Both the position numbers and the translations under genes were made by a program. Below the pieces are notes generated by a model. It was not told the DNA's origin. It ran no database searches and worked only from the letters and a program-made list of their open reading frames with translations. Of a stretch of DNA of 39,010 nucleotides, positions 6,749-16,041 are shown piece after piece. The DNA is taken from positions 1-39,010 of the forward strand of contig CAZFLY010000025.1 in NCBI GenBank assembly GCA_964519995.1, in the 5' to 3' direction. Within the stretch, counting starts at the first letter, position 1; every line of letters starts with the position of its first letter. Source of the stretch: CAZFLY01 sp964519995 (GTDB taxonomy: Bacteria > Planctomycetota > Phycisphaerae > Sedimentisphaerales > Anaerobacaceae).

Positions 6749-7966
6749 TCAAAAATCTACTGCTGAAATTTTCAAAATCGGTAGTATTGTCGCGTACGCG
6801 ATCAGGCCGACTATTGCGGCCATAACAATAATAATAATCGGCTCTATTGCAGTACTAAGTCTTTCGATGACAATATCGGTGGAGGCCTCAAGGTTTCCAC
6901 TTATACTTTTAAGCATTGACTCAAGCTCACCGCTTTTTTCCCCGACCGCCACCATGTGCGCAACAACAGGATCGATAACACCGCTGTCCCTTAGCGGCGT
7001 TGCGATATCCGCACCCGCAAGAATTCTTTCACGCGCCTGCTGAATGGCCCTTTTCATCAGGCTGTTGCCTGTAACCTCTGCCACGACTCGAAACGACTCA
7101 GCCATAGCAAGACCCGAGCCAAGAAGTGTCGAAAGCGTAGAGGCAAACCTCGCAACAACCCGCTGCTTAATAAGTGGTCCAAACACCGGCAAAGACAACA
7201 CAAACCTATCCCGCAAATGCGCGCCTCGCTCGGTTCTGAACAATCGTTTAAGAAGCAAGACAAAGCCAAATATAACCACAATTACCACAAGCAGCCACCA
7301 GCTTGTCAGAACGTAACTAACATTCATCAACTGTCTGGTGATCCATGGCAGTTGCTGTCCCGTCCTTTGAATTTGCTCGCCTATGGTCGGGATAACCTTT
7401 GTGGTCAGAATCAGAACCGCTGCGATACAGAAAAAGATAAGAACAATCGGATAAATCATCGCTGTCATTACCTTGGATTCGACACGCTGACGTTTCTCCA
7501 TGAAGTTTGCGATGGCCGAAAGACTATTTGCCACAGTTCCGGTAACCTCACCCACACGAACCATACTTACATATATGACATCAAAATAGTCACTGTAGTC
7601 CTTTAAAGCATCAGTGAACGATTCGCCTGTGACCACGCGATCACGGATGTCAACAATCGCGTTCTTGAATCGCGCATCGGATGTTTGCAAGGTGAGAACC
7701 GAAAGCGCTTCTGTCAGCTTGATTCCCGAATCGAGCAGCGTAGCCAACTGCCTTGTGAAATCGATTATCTGGCTTTTGCTTCCACCGGCAAAAATCGAAA
7801 ATAATGCCGCCCTGCCTTGGGCAGCGGAGCCAACCTCCATAATCGACGAAGGGTGAATACTTCGTACCCTCAGTTGCTTCCGCGCCACATAGGGACTTTC
7901 TGCGGTGATTGTCCCCTTTACTTTCCTGCCACCTGCCGCTATAGCCTTGTACTGATATTTAGGCAT
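6749..7966 (-). CDS. gspF: Type II secretion inner-membrane platform protein GspF
   Basis: A 405-residue polytopic protein with the family start MPKYQYKAIAAGGRKVKGTI and two tandem GspF domains: about 65-190, containing FTRQLATLLDSGIKLTEAL, and about 270-395, containing FASTLSTLLGSGLAMAESF. Membrane helices lie at about 170-192, 222-246 and 377-398. GspF is the membrane rotor or platform that couples GspE ATP hydrolysis to pseudopilin addition. Length is normal for the family. It follows gspE across an 80-bp gap filled by an inverted heptad array. Confidence 0.95.
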   Translation of the reverse strand: MPKYQYKAIAAGGRKVKGTITAESPYVARKQLRVRSIHPSSIMEVGSAAQGRAALFSIFAGGSKSQIIDFTRQLATLLDSGIKLTEALSVLTLQTSDARFKNAIVDIRDRVVTGESFTDALKDYSDYFDVIYVSMVRVGEVTGTVANSLSAIANFMEKRQRVESKVMTAMIYPIVLIFFCIAAVLILTTKVIPTIGEQIQRTGQQLPWITRQLMNVSYVLTSWWLLVVIVVIFGFVLLLKRLFRTERGAHLRDRFVLSLPVFGPLIKQRVVARFASTLSTLLGSGLAMAESFRVVAEVTGNSLMKRAIQQARERILAGADIATPLRDSGVIDPVVAHMVAVGEKSGELESMLKSISGNLEASTDIVIERLSTAIEPIIIIVMAAIVGLIAYATILPILKISAVDF

Positions 7967-7982
7967 AATTCTAAATTTATGA

Positions 7983-8038
7983 GTTCATAGTTGATTGTTC
8001 ATAGTTCATCGATGAACAACGAACTTCGAACGATGAAC
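7983..8038. repeat. Inverted heptad array, 4+4 units, between gspE and gspF
   Basis: Eight contiguous 7-bp units make up exactly 56 bp. The left four are of the form GTTSATN (GTTCATA, GTTGATT, GTTCATA, GTTCATC). The right four are the complementary orientation NNNGAAC (GATGAAC, AACGAAC, TTCGAAC, GATGAAC). The two halves meet at GTTCATC/GATGAAC, a perfect palindrome, so the transcript could fold into an imperfect hairpin within the gsp operon mRNA. Confidence 0.85.
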
Positions 8039-8046
8039 TTGTTTCG

Positions 8047-9753
8047 TTAAACTACGTCTGCCTGAGTTACTCTAAGCACTTCAGAAGCAGTTGTCGTACC
8101 TGCAAGCACCTTCCTGGCTCCATCCATTCGCAAGGTCTGCATACCTGCATCAAGAGCAGCCTTCTTTATTGTACCAGCAGTTTCCCTCTTGTATATGAGG
8201 TCCTGAATCTCGCCACTTATCAACATCATTTCATAGACTCCGGTTCTGCCGCGGTAGCCTGTCTGAAAACATTTCTCACAACCCTTACCGACATAGAAGT
8301 GGGCATCGCTGTTGGAAGCTAACCGACCGAATCCAAGTTCTCTTAACTCATGATCAGAAGGTTCAGCAGCCTCTCGACAATAAGAGCAGACTTTTCGCAC
8401 GAGTCGTTGAGCTACTATCGCGATAAGAGACGAGCTTGCCAGGTACGGCTCGACGCCCAAATCCAAAAGCCGGCTCACGGCGCCGGCTGAGTCATTGGTA
8501 TGTAGTGTGCTAAAAACCAAATGGCCTGTAAGTGAGGACTGTATTGCCATACGAGCGGTCTCGACGTCACGCACCTCGCCGACCATTATGACATCCGGGT
8601 CCTGACGCAGAACGTGCCTAAGAGCCGTCGCGAACGTCATTCCCTTCTTCGTGGCCACTTGAATCTGGCTGATGCCCTCAAGCTGATACTCAATTGGATC
8701 TTCAATTGTTATGACATTTTTCTCAGCCGAATTGATTCTGTTAAGACACGCATAGAGAGTGGTGCTTTTGCCGCTACCGGTAGGTCCCGTCACAAAAATT
8801 ACACCATGAGAGCGATTCAATAAAGTATCGAACTTTTTCAGGTCGTTCTCCCACAGACCAAGCTCATTCAAAGCAAATAAACCGGTGCTCTTATCAAGCA
8901 GACGGAGCACGCTACGTTCGCCGAAGCTTGTAGGGACAGTGCTTATGCGCAGGTCAACTTCGCGCTGACCCAGCCTGATACTACAACGACCATCCTGTGG
9001 CAGGCGACGCTCGGCAATATCCATGCCGGACATAACCTTGATACGGGAAATTATAAGGGGCAGAACATTTCTATTCAGACTCAAGGCATCATATAAAATC
9101 CCATCGATACGATAGCGGATTTGAATCTTTGTCTCATAAGGATGAACGTGGATGTCACTGGCACGCAATTGAAGTGCACGAAACAGAATATCATTGACGA
9201 GCCTAATAACCGGGGGGCGATTCACAACATCAAGCAAATCATCAGAAGCAACAACATCATCGATGAGCTGATCCAGGTTTTGTGAATCAAGCTCCTCGGC
9301 CACTTCCTCGATAACCGTTGTGCGCTGCTCGTAGGCAATATCTATAACAGCGGTTATGGCGGCGCGCGTAGATATTACGGGTCTTACCGACATGCCCGTC
9401 ATTTTCGAGACATTATCAAGCGAGTTCAGGTCCAACGGCTTGGAAAGAACAACAACAAGCTCGCTGTTGTTGTCCTCCGACTTTATGCCAATCAGAAAAT
9501 GGTGCTGAGCGTAAGTCGCAGGGACAGCTTCTATAAACTCGACGGGAACAGACCTTTCAGATATCTCAGGTAGAAATTCCCACCCGAGCGCCTCGGCAAA
9601 CAGTTTTAAAACCAACTCCTCGGTGAAGTACGGACAGTTAAGCAAAAGCTCATCGATACGGTTTTTACTATCGTTTTCTTTAAGGAATTTGGCCAATTGT
9701 TCCGCATCAACTATGCCGGTTCGCTTGGCAGTCTGTATAAGCAAATCTTTCAT
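8047..9753 (-). CDS. gspE: Type II secretion ATPase GspE
   Basis: A 568-residue hexameric secretion ATPase. An N-terminal GspE-N (MshEN-like) domain, about 1-145, is followed by the core: Walker A GPTGSGKST at about 323-331, the Asp box IEDPIEYQLEGISQIQV, Walker B DPDVIMVGEVRD, and the His box (STLHTNDSA). The zinc-binding element has CSYC at 456-459 and CEKC at 492-495. It powers pseudopilus assembly from the cytoplasmic face through GspL and GspF. It follows gspD after a 78-bp gap. A second ATPase of this family (24487-26376) belongs to the pilus-like cluster and differs in its N-terminus. Confidence 0.96.
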   Translation of the reverse strand: MKDLLIQTAKRTGIVDAEQLAKFLKENDSKNRIDELLLNCPYFTEELVLKLFAEALGWEFLPEISERSVPVEFIEAVPATYAQHHFLIGIKSEDNNSELVVVLSKPLDLNSLDNVSKMTGMSVRPVISTRAAITAVIDIAYEQRTTVIEEVAEELDSQNLDQLIDDVVASDDLLDVVNRPPVIRLVNDILFRALQLRASDIHVHPYETKIQIRYRIDGILYDALSLNRNVLPLIISRIKVMSGMDIAERRLPQDGRCSIRLGQREVDLRISTVPTSFGERSVLRLLDKSTGLFALNELGLWENDLKKFDTLLNRSHGVIFVTGPTGSGKSTTLYACLNRINSAEKNVITIEDPIEYQLEGISQIQVATKKGMTFATALRHVLRQDPDVIMVGEVRDVETARMAIQSSLTGHLVFSTLHTNDSAGAVSRLLDLGVEPYLASSSLIAIVAQRLVRKVCSYCREAAEPSDHELRELGFGRLASNSDAHFYVGKGCEKCFQTGYRGRTGVYEMMLISGEIQDLIYKRETAGTIKKAALDAGMQTLRMDGARKVLAGTTTASEVLRVTQADVV

Positions 9754-9831
9754 ATATTTGCGTCTCGGGTACTTTGGTTAAAGCGGACATTCAGCTAAGA
9801 AATACGAGTCGTTCAGCACGGAGTTCATCGG

Positions 9832-12800
9832 TTACTGGGCTTCAAGCACCCGTATGGGGTCCATTGGCTTTGGCTTAAAGCCTGGCCAATCCTTGTACTG
9901 CTGAAACTCCATCTCGTAGCTCTGAAACGCCATTCTGTTTCTATCGGATATTCGCTCCAGGTCCGGCAAACCTGCTGCGAGAGTTTCCGCAGGTCTTATG
10001 ATCTCGGCTTTGACGAATACATATAGCTTTCTCTGCAAATCGCTATTGCTGATAGTCCTGAAGGCACCTCCAACAATGGGCAGGTCACCAAGTATAGGCA
10101 CCTTGGACCCACCTTTACTCTGATTGAGCTTTAGCATTCCACCCAGAATGATGGTGCTGCCGTTGGGCACGGTGACAGTAGTACTGATTTCGCTGGCTGT
10201 TGTATCAGGAGGTCTGTCACCCGTTATGGTTCCAAAATCTGATCGCGTCAGAGCAACATCAAGCCTAAGCAGTTCGCCTTCACTGATGTGAGGTGTAATA
10301 TCGAGTGTGATTCCGGCATCATAACCCTGAAAGTCGACTGCTGTTTCTATGACCGTAGCCTGCTGACCTGCTGCGCCGGTCGACCACGGAGTCGAGGACT
10401 TCTTGGTGACATAGGTCGTATCAGTTGTTTGGATTGTTCCCTGCGCATTGTCATTAACCAGTATCTTAGGCTTGGCAAGAACCCTGCCATAGTTCTTCTG
10501 CTGCATCGCACTTAAAAGCAAGTTGATGTGCCTGTCACCGTAGAACCCTGTGCCAATGCCTTTGTTGGCACGAAGGTCAACAAACTGGCTACGCCCACTT
10601 GCGAGGAGCTTGTTAATTATGTTGGGGTCAATAGCTCCTACCAGGCCGGAAGTCGCAGTAATGTCAGGGATGCCGGAGACTAAATCAAGGTCGTAATTGA
10701 ACTCATCCGTCTTGGAAATTTCAACCAACGTTACATCAATAAGTACTTGTGGCCTTCTCTTATCCAATTGCTTTATCAGGCTTGCAATCCATTCCTGATT
10801 TTTCTTACTGGCATAAACAATCAGGGAGAAAGTATTAGGGTCAGGGACTATAGTTATCTGTTCTTCCTTCTTTTTTATGACTGTTTCAATCTTGCCTTCC
10901 TTATCCAGGACTGTTTCCTGAATGAGCTTCTCCAAGACTTCAGCGAGATGCCCAGGTGATTGGTTTTCGAGCGGATACAGCTTATATGGTATCTCTTCTA
11001 TGAGCGTTTCGCTATCTACATAGCCGATGATTGTGCTTATCTGAGTATGCTGCTCAGGTGTTGCATTGACGAGCAATGAATTAGTGGATTCAATTACCAC
11101 CACTTGCGGTTCTTCAACAAGAGGCTCTGTCTCGGTTGTGACAGTAGTCGAAGGCCGTGGAGTCCGAGACTGCTCTCTAGGCTGAGCACCTGCGGTAATT
11201 CTCGATGGGGTTGTAGTTGTTTGCCTGCCACCAATGATGCCAAGCTCCTCCAGCTTTTCCCGGACTTCCTTGGCTTCAACGTGCTCGATCTTATAGAGTT
11301 GCAAGTTCCGCAGATCTTGCTGCTCCACATCCAGAGCATCTATCAACTGACCGACTATGCCCAATTGCTCTTCAATACCTATCATTAGAATGCGGTTCGT
11401 TCTCTCGTCAGCATCAAGATATACCGATGGCTGGGCCGGTTGAGGAGCTTGTGGCTGTCGTGGCCTACCCTGTGCCGCCCGCGAACGGCGAGTAAAAGCC
11501 GCTGCTGATTCACCGGGTCTTCGTGTTAGGGTGGGCTCAGTCGTGGAGATGCTGATGCTGACTGAGACTGTCCCCAGTTGTTCTGCAAGTGTCTTAACCT
11601 TCTCGGCAAGCGTCCGGGCCATTGTGAATCTTAGCTGCCGGAATCTGAATTTTCTCGGCTCGCCAGGCTTATCTACCATCTCCAAGAGCTGCTCTATACG
11701 TGGCATGCGGTAGGCGTAACCCGTGACAATAAGTGTTCTTGTCTCAGCAATTGGTGAAACTGCAACGCTCAATTTCATCGCCTGTAGAAGACTCGTTGCG
11801 CTGCCTGTGTCTATATGTTGCAGCTCGAACACACGTGTGACGATTACGTCCCCACGCCCAATCTTGCCTACTCCGGTTTTCACCAAGGCAGGATCAATCT
11901 CTAATGCCTCATCTTTAGGGACTATGGTCACAAGATTGCCTTTGCGAGTGGTGACAAATCCCCTAAATTTCAGCACAGACTCAAGCAGAGGGTATAAGTC
12001 TTTTACCCTTAACTCCCCTCTAAGTTTGCCATGAAGCTTTAGTGCAACCTCACCCTTAACCTTGGCCGGATCGTACATATAATCCAGATGTAGATATTCA
12101 CCAACTAATCCCAACAAATCAATAACCGAGAGTTTTTCAGGCAAATTAAGCTTGAGCATTTCTTCACCATTGGCAATGGATTCAGGGCTATAAGAGGGGA
12201 TCGTGGGAGTCAACTCAGCAATTTGTTTCGGCGGGCTGGTCGGGATCACGACCTGTTCTGCCTCGGACCCCGGTAACTCAGCCCGAGGTTGTGGTTGCTG
12301 AGCCCGCTCGACAGCGATTTGCTCAGCTTGCGCTTTCGGCTGGGCACGTTCGCTGCCACTCGCACTTGCCGGCTCCGGCAGTCGTGCCACAGCACTCGTC
12401 TCTTCAGCCTCGATGGTTTGCAAAACCTCTTGATTTTCCTTGACTGTAGTAGATTTCGGCTCACTTAGCTCTGTTGTTTGCAGAACCTGCCTTTGCTTTG
12501 GCTTCTGCAACTGCTCAATAGCCAGAAGGATATTCTCCATCTGGCTGGCCGGCGCAATAACCAGCACGTTATCACCATGACTGTCTATTATGGCTTTGGG
12601 TGTGGCCGTGCTGATTGGTGGACTTGAGAAACTGCCGATCGATATGTGACCAATCGCCATGGCAATTTGTGCATTAGAGGGCAGATTCTTGATGTCAGAA
12701 GCAGAACAAATGGATTTTATGACATACCTTTGCTCGGCATCAACGACTTGCAAAATAGCAACTGCTTTGGTCAATTCGTACGGCTGAGCCGTAATTAGCA

Positions 12801-13032
12801 GCGCATCAGTACCAGGAAGCTGTGAGACGGTGCCAATACCAAGCTCATCCAAATATTCTTTGCCTTGCTGGGCAGATATGTTCCTCAAAGTGAAAATCTT
12901 ATGTTTCACTGCTTCAGATTTATCATCTTGTCCTTCAGCTAAGACAAAATTGCACCACAACAAGACAGCTACTACTAAAGCCGTTATACTATACCTGCCA
13001 AATCCTTCGCACAAGGAAACCCATTCCTTCAT
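9832..13032 (-). CDS. gspD: Type II secretion outer-membrane secretin GspD, extended N-terminal region
   Basis: A 1066-residue secretin, much longer than the usual 650-750. A signal peptide (about 1-33) is followed by an N1-like segment (about 45-95) and a Pro/Gln/Glu-rich linker (about 180-285). An N0-like domain with LSVIDLLGLVGEYLHLDY lies at about 292-366. Several N1-type repeats follow to about 755, interrupted by Thr/Pro/Arg-rich linkers. The secretin core (about 760-1025) begins PQVLIDVTLVEISK and carries the signature VPNGSTIILGGML. It forms the multimeric outer-membrane channel through which folded substrates leave. The long periplasmic part may span a wide periplasm. It is separated from gspC by 415 bp, so it may have its own promoter. 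Confidence 0.94.
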   Translation of the reverse strand: MKEWVSLCEGFGRYSITALVVAVLLWCNFVLAEGQDDKSEAVKHKIFTLRNISAQQGKEYLDELGIGTVSQLPGTDALLITAQPYELTKAVAILQVVDAEQRYVIKSICSASDIKNLPSNAQIAMAIGHISIGSFSSPPISTATPKAIIDSHGDNVLVIAPASQMENILLAIEQLQKPKQRQVLQTTELSEPKSTTVKENQEVLQTIEAEETSAVARLPEPASASGSERAQPKAQAEQIAVERAQQPQPRAELPGSEAEQVVIPTSPPKQIAELTPTIPSYSPESIANGEEMLKLNLPEKLSVIDLLGLVGEYLHLDYMYDPAKVKGEVALKLHGKLRGELRVKDLYPLLESVLKFRGFVTTRKGNLVTIVPKDEALEIDPALVKTGVGKIGRGDVIVTRVFELQHIDTGSATSLLQAMKLSVAVSPIAETRTLIVTGYAYRMPRIEQLLEMVDKPGEPRKFRFRQLRFTMARTLAEKVKTLAEQLGTVSVSISISTTEPTLTRRPGESAAAFTRRSRAAQGRPRQPQAPQPAQPSVYLDADERTNRILMIGIEEQLGIVGQLIDALDVEQQDLRNLQLYKIEHVEAKEVREKLEELGIIGGRQTTTTPSRITAGAQPREQSRTPRPSTTVTTETEPLVEEPQVVVIESTNSLLVNATPEQHTQISTIIGYVDSETLIEEIPYKLYPLENQSPGHLAEVLEKLIQETVLDKEGKIETVIKKKEEQITIVPDPNTFSLIVYASKKNQEWIASLIKQLDKRRPQVLIDVTLVEISKTDEFNYDLDLVSGIPDITATSGLVGAIDPNIINKLLASGRSQFVDLRANKGIGTGFYGDRHINLLLSAMQQKNYGRVLAKPKILVNDNAQGTIQTTDTTYVTKKSSTPWSTGAAGQQATVIETAVDFQGYDAGITLDITPHISEGELLRLDVALTRSDFGTITGDRPPDTTASEISTTVTVPNGSTIILGGMLKLNQSKGGSKVPILGDLPIVGGAFRTISNSDLQRKLYVFVKAEIIRPAETLAAGLPDLERISDRNRMAFQSYEMEFQQYKDWPGFKPKPMDPIRVLEAQ

Positions 13033-13447
13033 AATTTTTCACCCCATATCCTGAAAAAACCGAAAACCACACACATACAACGCAGACTCCACAACAATCC
13101 AGCTATCACAATATTGCGAAAGTCGATTTACCATGAACCTTGGGCATACGCGCACTAACGTCCACAGTAGAGCATCCTGCCTATCTAATCAGACAAACAA
13201 CAAACCTAAAAGTTCCCCTTATCAGCCTTAAAAACGCTGGTCCACCGACCCAAATGGCAACAAATTCAATAGTAAAACAGGGCCAAAACCGATTTCAGAA
13301 GTCCTATAAAATCAAAACGAAAATGACTAAGAAATATACCTACATTGATAATGGACTCTGCCATCTACAAATAGCGTTAGATTTGACCCCTCCATGTTGC
13401 CATTTTCACCGTTTTGTATTTTCCGGACGCGAGAATATGCAGGACTA
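13033..13447. other. gspC-gspD gap, no gene supported
   Basis: This 415-bp gap breaks an otherwise tight operon. A plus-strand frame runs through part of it (from 13140), but it has no family resemblance, is Cys/His-rich at its end and extends antisense into gspC, so it is probably chance. I found no clear riboswitch, hairpin terminator or strong promoter. The minus strand carries GGGGTGA shortly before the gspD ATG as its ribosome-binding site. Confidence 0.4.
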
Positions 13448-14488
13448 TTATTTCCTTTTCGGTTGGCGTGTATTTCGAGGTCTTATAAGCTTACGCTGCT
13501 GTTGCTGATTTGGATCCCGCTGATCATTCTCTAATTCATCGCCCAAATCGCCCAGCTTCTTTGCTTCCTCCGTACTGACACGTGCCTGCTTGAAATCTGA
13601 AATGAGCTTTTCCATCAGAGCTGCTTCCTGTTCCGGGCTGCGTTCCGGATCAATCTTGTCGGACTCTAAACTACTATGCAATTCTTTTAATTTGCCGACA
13701 AGCTCTTCCAGAGCAGCTCTTTCCCCATCATCTATTTCTGGTCTGGATCGCGGTACAAATGCCGGCGGCCTACTTGGTGCCTCGGTTGTGGAAACACCAG
13801 TATCAAGACTTTCCAGGGCCGATAAAGCAGCCGGTAAACCTGTTGCGCCTCGATCCTCATAGGAGACCGGACCAGAACCATCATCGAGAAGGCTTATTTG
13901 CCTAGGCCTTTGCTGCACAGGTATATCAAAGGTTCTCTGACCATCCCGAACAACAATAAGGCCGTCTTTTATCTGCTCAATAATCAGATGTCCCACTTCA
14001 CTATTTTGCCTGACCCATCGCATATCCTTACCTGGCTCATCAATAAACGCCAATGATTGTTCGGGATTGGATGGACGAACGCTCGTGCCAACAAGTGTGA
14101 ATTTGGCTGAAACTCTCTCAGGTCTGGGGATAGTGTCGATACTCGGTCGAGAGGGAGATACGCCAGCAGCCAGCTTGGGCGGAGGCGGATTTAGATACAA
14201 TGCAAAAGCCTCGGCCTGCTTTATAAGAGGTGATATTTGGCGTTCACTGCTCTCCTGCTGGTTATCGCCTCTGCCTTGACTGAACTGTTCTATCGCCCCA
14301 GGCAAACTCAGAAACTGTTCGACCTGCTCTTCGCCACGGAGACCAAAAACCACAGGAAAAGCCAACATAATGCCGGCTAATATCACTACGGCTATACTCG
14401 TTATCCGTAATGTTTTTATCATGCTTTTATCCAGAGCTTGACCATTTACTATCGAGCGTACGGCATCGAGAAAACGGACTTCATCCAC
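13448..14488 (-). CDS. gspC: Type II secretion protein GspC-like
   Basis: A 346-residue bitopic protein with a cytoplasmic N-terminus and one membrane helix at about 27-48 (ITSIAVVILAGIMLAFPVVFG). A linker follows, then an HR-type domain at about 127-195 (KFTLVGTSVRPSNPEQSLAFI ending in GQRTFDIPV) of the GspC/PilP fold, which contacts the N0 domain of the secretin. The C-terminal ~130 residues are charged and probably coiled (EREALL-like helices), and no PDZ domain is visible. The start is GTG at 14488. As first gene of the canonical C-to-M order it is a confident GspC by context; the sequence itself is divergent. Confidence 0.8.
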   Translation of the reverse strand: MDEVRFLDAVRSIVNGQALDKSMIKTLRITSIAVVILAGIMLAFPVVFGLRGEEQVEQFLSLPGAIEQFSQGRGDNQQESSERQISPLIKQAEAFALYLNPPPPKLAAGVSPSRPSIDTIPRPERVSAKFTLVGTSVRPSNPEQSLAFIDEPGKDMRWVRQNSEVGHLIIEQIKDGLIVVRDGQRTFDIPVQQRPRQISLLDDGSGPVSYEDRGATGLPAALSALESLDTGVSTTEAPSRPPAFVPRSRPEIDDGERAALEELVGKLKELHSSLESDKIDPERSPEQEAALMEKLISDFKQARVSTEEAKKLGDLGDELENDQRDPNQQQQRKLIRPRNTRQPKRK

Positions 14489-14508
14489 CGGTAACTACTC
14501 GTTATCTA

Positions 14509-15921
14509 TTATTGTTGGACATCACCGACGGTGTTCGGTTCCCTCCAATGGATGATGTTTTCAAAATACTGCTGCTCATTATCAGCGTATTCTGCGCTCT
14601 TCTCGGGCGTATGGCAGTCCAGGCAGAACGATTGCGGCTGGGTAGTTTTGGCCTCTCCCGATGTTCTGGCATGTTCCGAACCTGGGCCATGGCAGTTTTC
14701 ACAACCGACGTTTTTCAGGTGAGCATTCACCTTGTCGGAGACAAAACCCGTCTCGTATTCCATGCCAATAACGTGGCAAATGACGCACTCCGGGTCAACG
14801 TGAGAACCTACCTTCTCAAGTGTCGCAAAGGCATCGGTGTGGGGCTTAGTGCTCCACATTTCATATTCGTAGTCATGACATTCTTTGCAGGCCTCTGAAC
14901 CGATGTACTCCAAGCCATTAGACAAAGGAACACGCGGATATTTTTCCAGAAGATTGTTTTCTTTAAGAAGTTGTTGATAGTTTTTATAGAGTTGAACAAG
15001 AGCGCTCTGCTGCGGCAGATCTTCAGTTATCGGGACAGCATAAAGGACAAATTCAAGTTGGTTAGCACTTATCAAGCTAAGCCGCGCCAAATCAATTCTG
15101 CCTAACTGTGGTTGGTTCAAGACTAAAGATATGTCCTGGCTGGAAAAGATTTGTATAACACCGACATATCTTCCAAAATGACCTACCGAGAACACTAAAG
15201 GTCTTTCATCAACCTGACTAATTACCATCGGCTCATCAGAGCCGCCAGGACAAACCACACAGTCAAGAGTTGGTACGCTTTTCGCGATATCATCTATAAA
15301 GACAGGATCATACGCATCCAGAATAAGAATATTGAGGGTTGGGACATCTGGCAACTTGGAAAAAAGCTGCTTGACTCGTTCCACATCGCTGGGCTGTGTA
15401 TTCGAGGATGCAACTGTCACTGCGATGGTCTGGTTTTTTTTTAATGATAGATGCCTTGTAAACCGAGACGGTATGCTGACATCGGCAGGCTGACGAGCGC
15501 TTATAACAGAAAAAGCTGATCCGAGACTATCCAATAATCCAAGCGTTGTCGCTATATTGATATCATGCTCACTCAGATTGACCAGATCGTAACCAAGCAG
15601 TTCAAATGCCTCGTGTATGATTCCGAACTTAATCAAGTCCTGCTCATGATCGTTTTCAACGAGCGAACCTGTGTCAACAATGAGTCTTGCATACTGAGGC
15701 ACTTTATCGAAGACAGCCCCGCGCCTGTCGAGACCACCAAGTTGTCCACCGGAACAGCCGCATGGTTTCAGAGCCCCAAGCTCACTGCCTGTTAGAAAAA
15801 CTGAAATGACATCAATACTGTGGACAGATGTTCTGGTTGGCGCGACGTGCATACACGAAACTAACAACACCAAGACACAAACGCCAGCGACCAATCGCAT
15901 CATATGCAAGTTAATTTTCAA
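14509..15921 (-). CDS. Lipoprotein: degenerate metallophosphoesterase-like domain fused to tetraheme cytochrome c554-like domain
   Basis: A 470-residue lipoprotein: the hydrophobic signal is followed by lipobox LVSC at about residue 23. The N-terminal ~300 residues resemble the 5'-nucleotidase/UshA metallophosphoesterase fold (KPCGCSGGQLGGLDRRGAVF and VNLSEHDI). The usual metal ligands appear lost: no DxH at the start, and SEHD where GNHD is expected, so catalysis is doubtful. The C-terminal third has four heme sites: CKECH (345-349), CVICH (379-383), CENCHGPGSEH (407) and CLDCH (433-437), as in the cytochrome c554 family. Likely a periplasmic electron carrier. The TTG at 15921 is used as start; the ATG at 15903 is an alternative. 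gspC begins 20 nt after its stop, suggesting co-transcription. Confidence 0.8.
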   Translation of the reverse strand: MKINLHMMRLVAGVCVLVLLVSCMHVAPTRTSVHSIDVISVFLTGSELGALKPCGCSGGQLGGLDRRGAVFDKVPQYARLIVDTGSLVENDHEQDLIKFGIIHEAFELLGYDLVNLSEHDINIATTLGLLDSLGSAFSVISARQPADVSIPSRFTRHLSLKKNQTIAVTVASSNTQPSDVERVKQLFSKLPDVPTLNILILDAYDPVFIDDIAKSVPTLDCVVCPGGSDEPMVISQVDERPLVFSVGHFGRYVGVIQIFSSQDISLVLNQPQLGRIDLARLSLISANQLEFVLYAVPITEDLPQQSALVQLYKNYQQLLKENNLLEKYPRVPLSNGLEYIGSEACKECHDYEYEMWSTKPHTDAFATLEKVGSHVDPECVICHVIGMEYETGFVSDKVNAHLKNVGCENCHGPGSEHARTSGEAKTTQPQSFCLDCHTPEKSAEYADNEQQYFENIIHWREPNTVGDVQQ

Positions 15922-16041
15922 ACCACACCAAATGAACCAGCACTGCCCCAGTTATAATTTTCACTCTGCCGTCAAAATCTTTGAAACTTCCCACTTAACT
16001 GGGCACGACGGCAAAATAGATTGCTGCTTGACGCCAAATCA

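Noticed and set aside
6787..6798. Perfect palindrome TCGCGTACGCGA as a regulator site
   Set aside because: It lies in the middle of the gspF coding region with no promoter nearby; a palindrome of this size can occur by chance.
13140..13508. 122-codon plus-strand frame in the gspC-gspD gap
   Set aside because: It overlaps gspC in antisense, has no good ribosome-binding site or recognisable family, and its composition looks like random translation.
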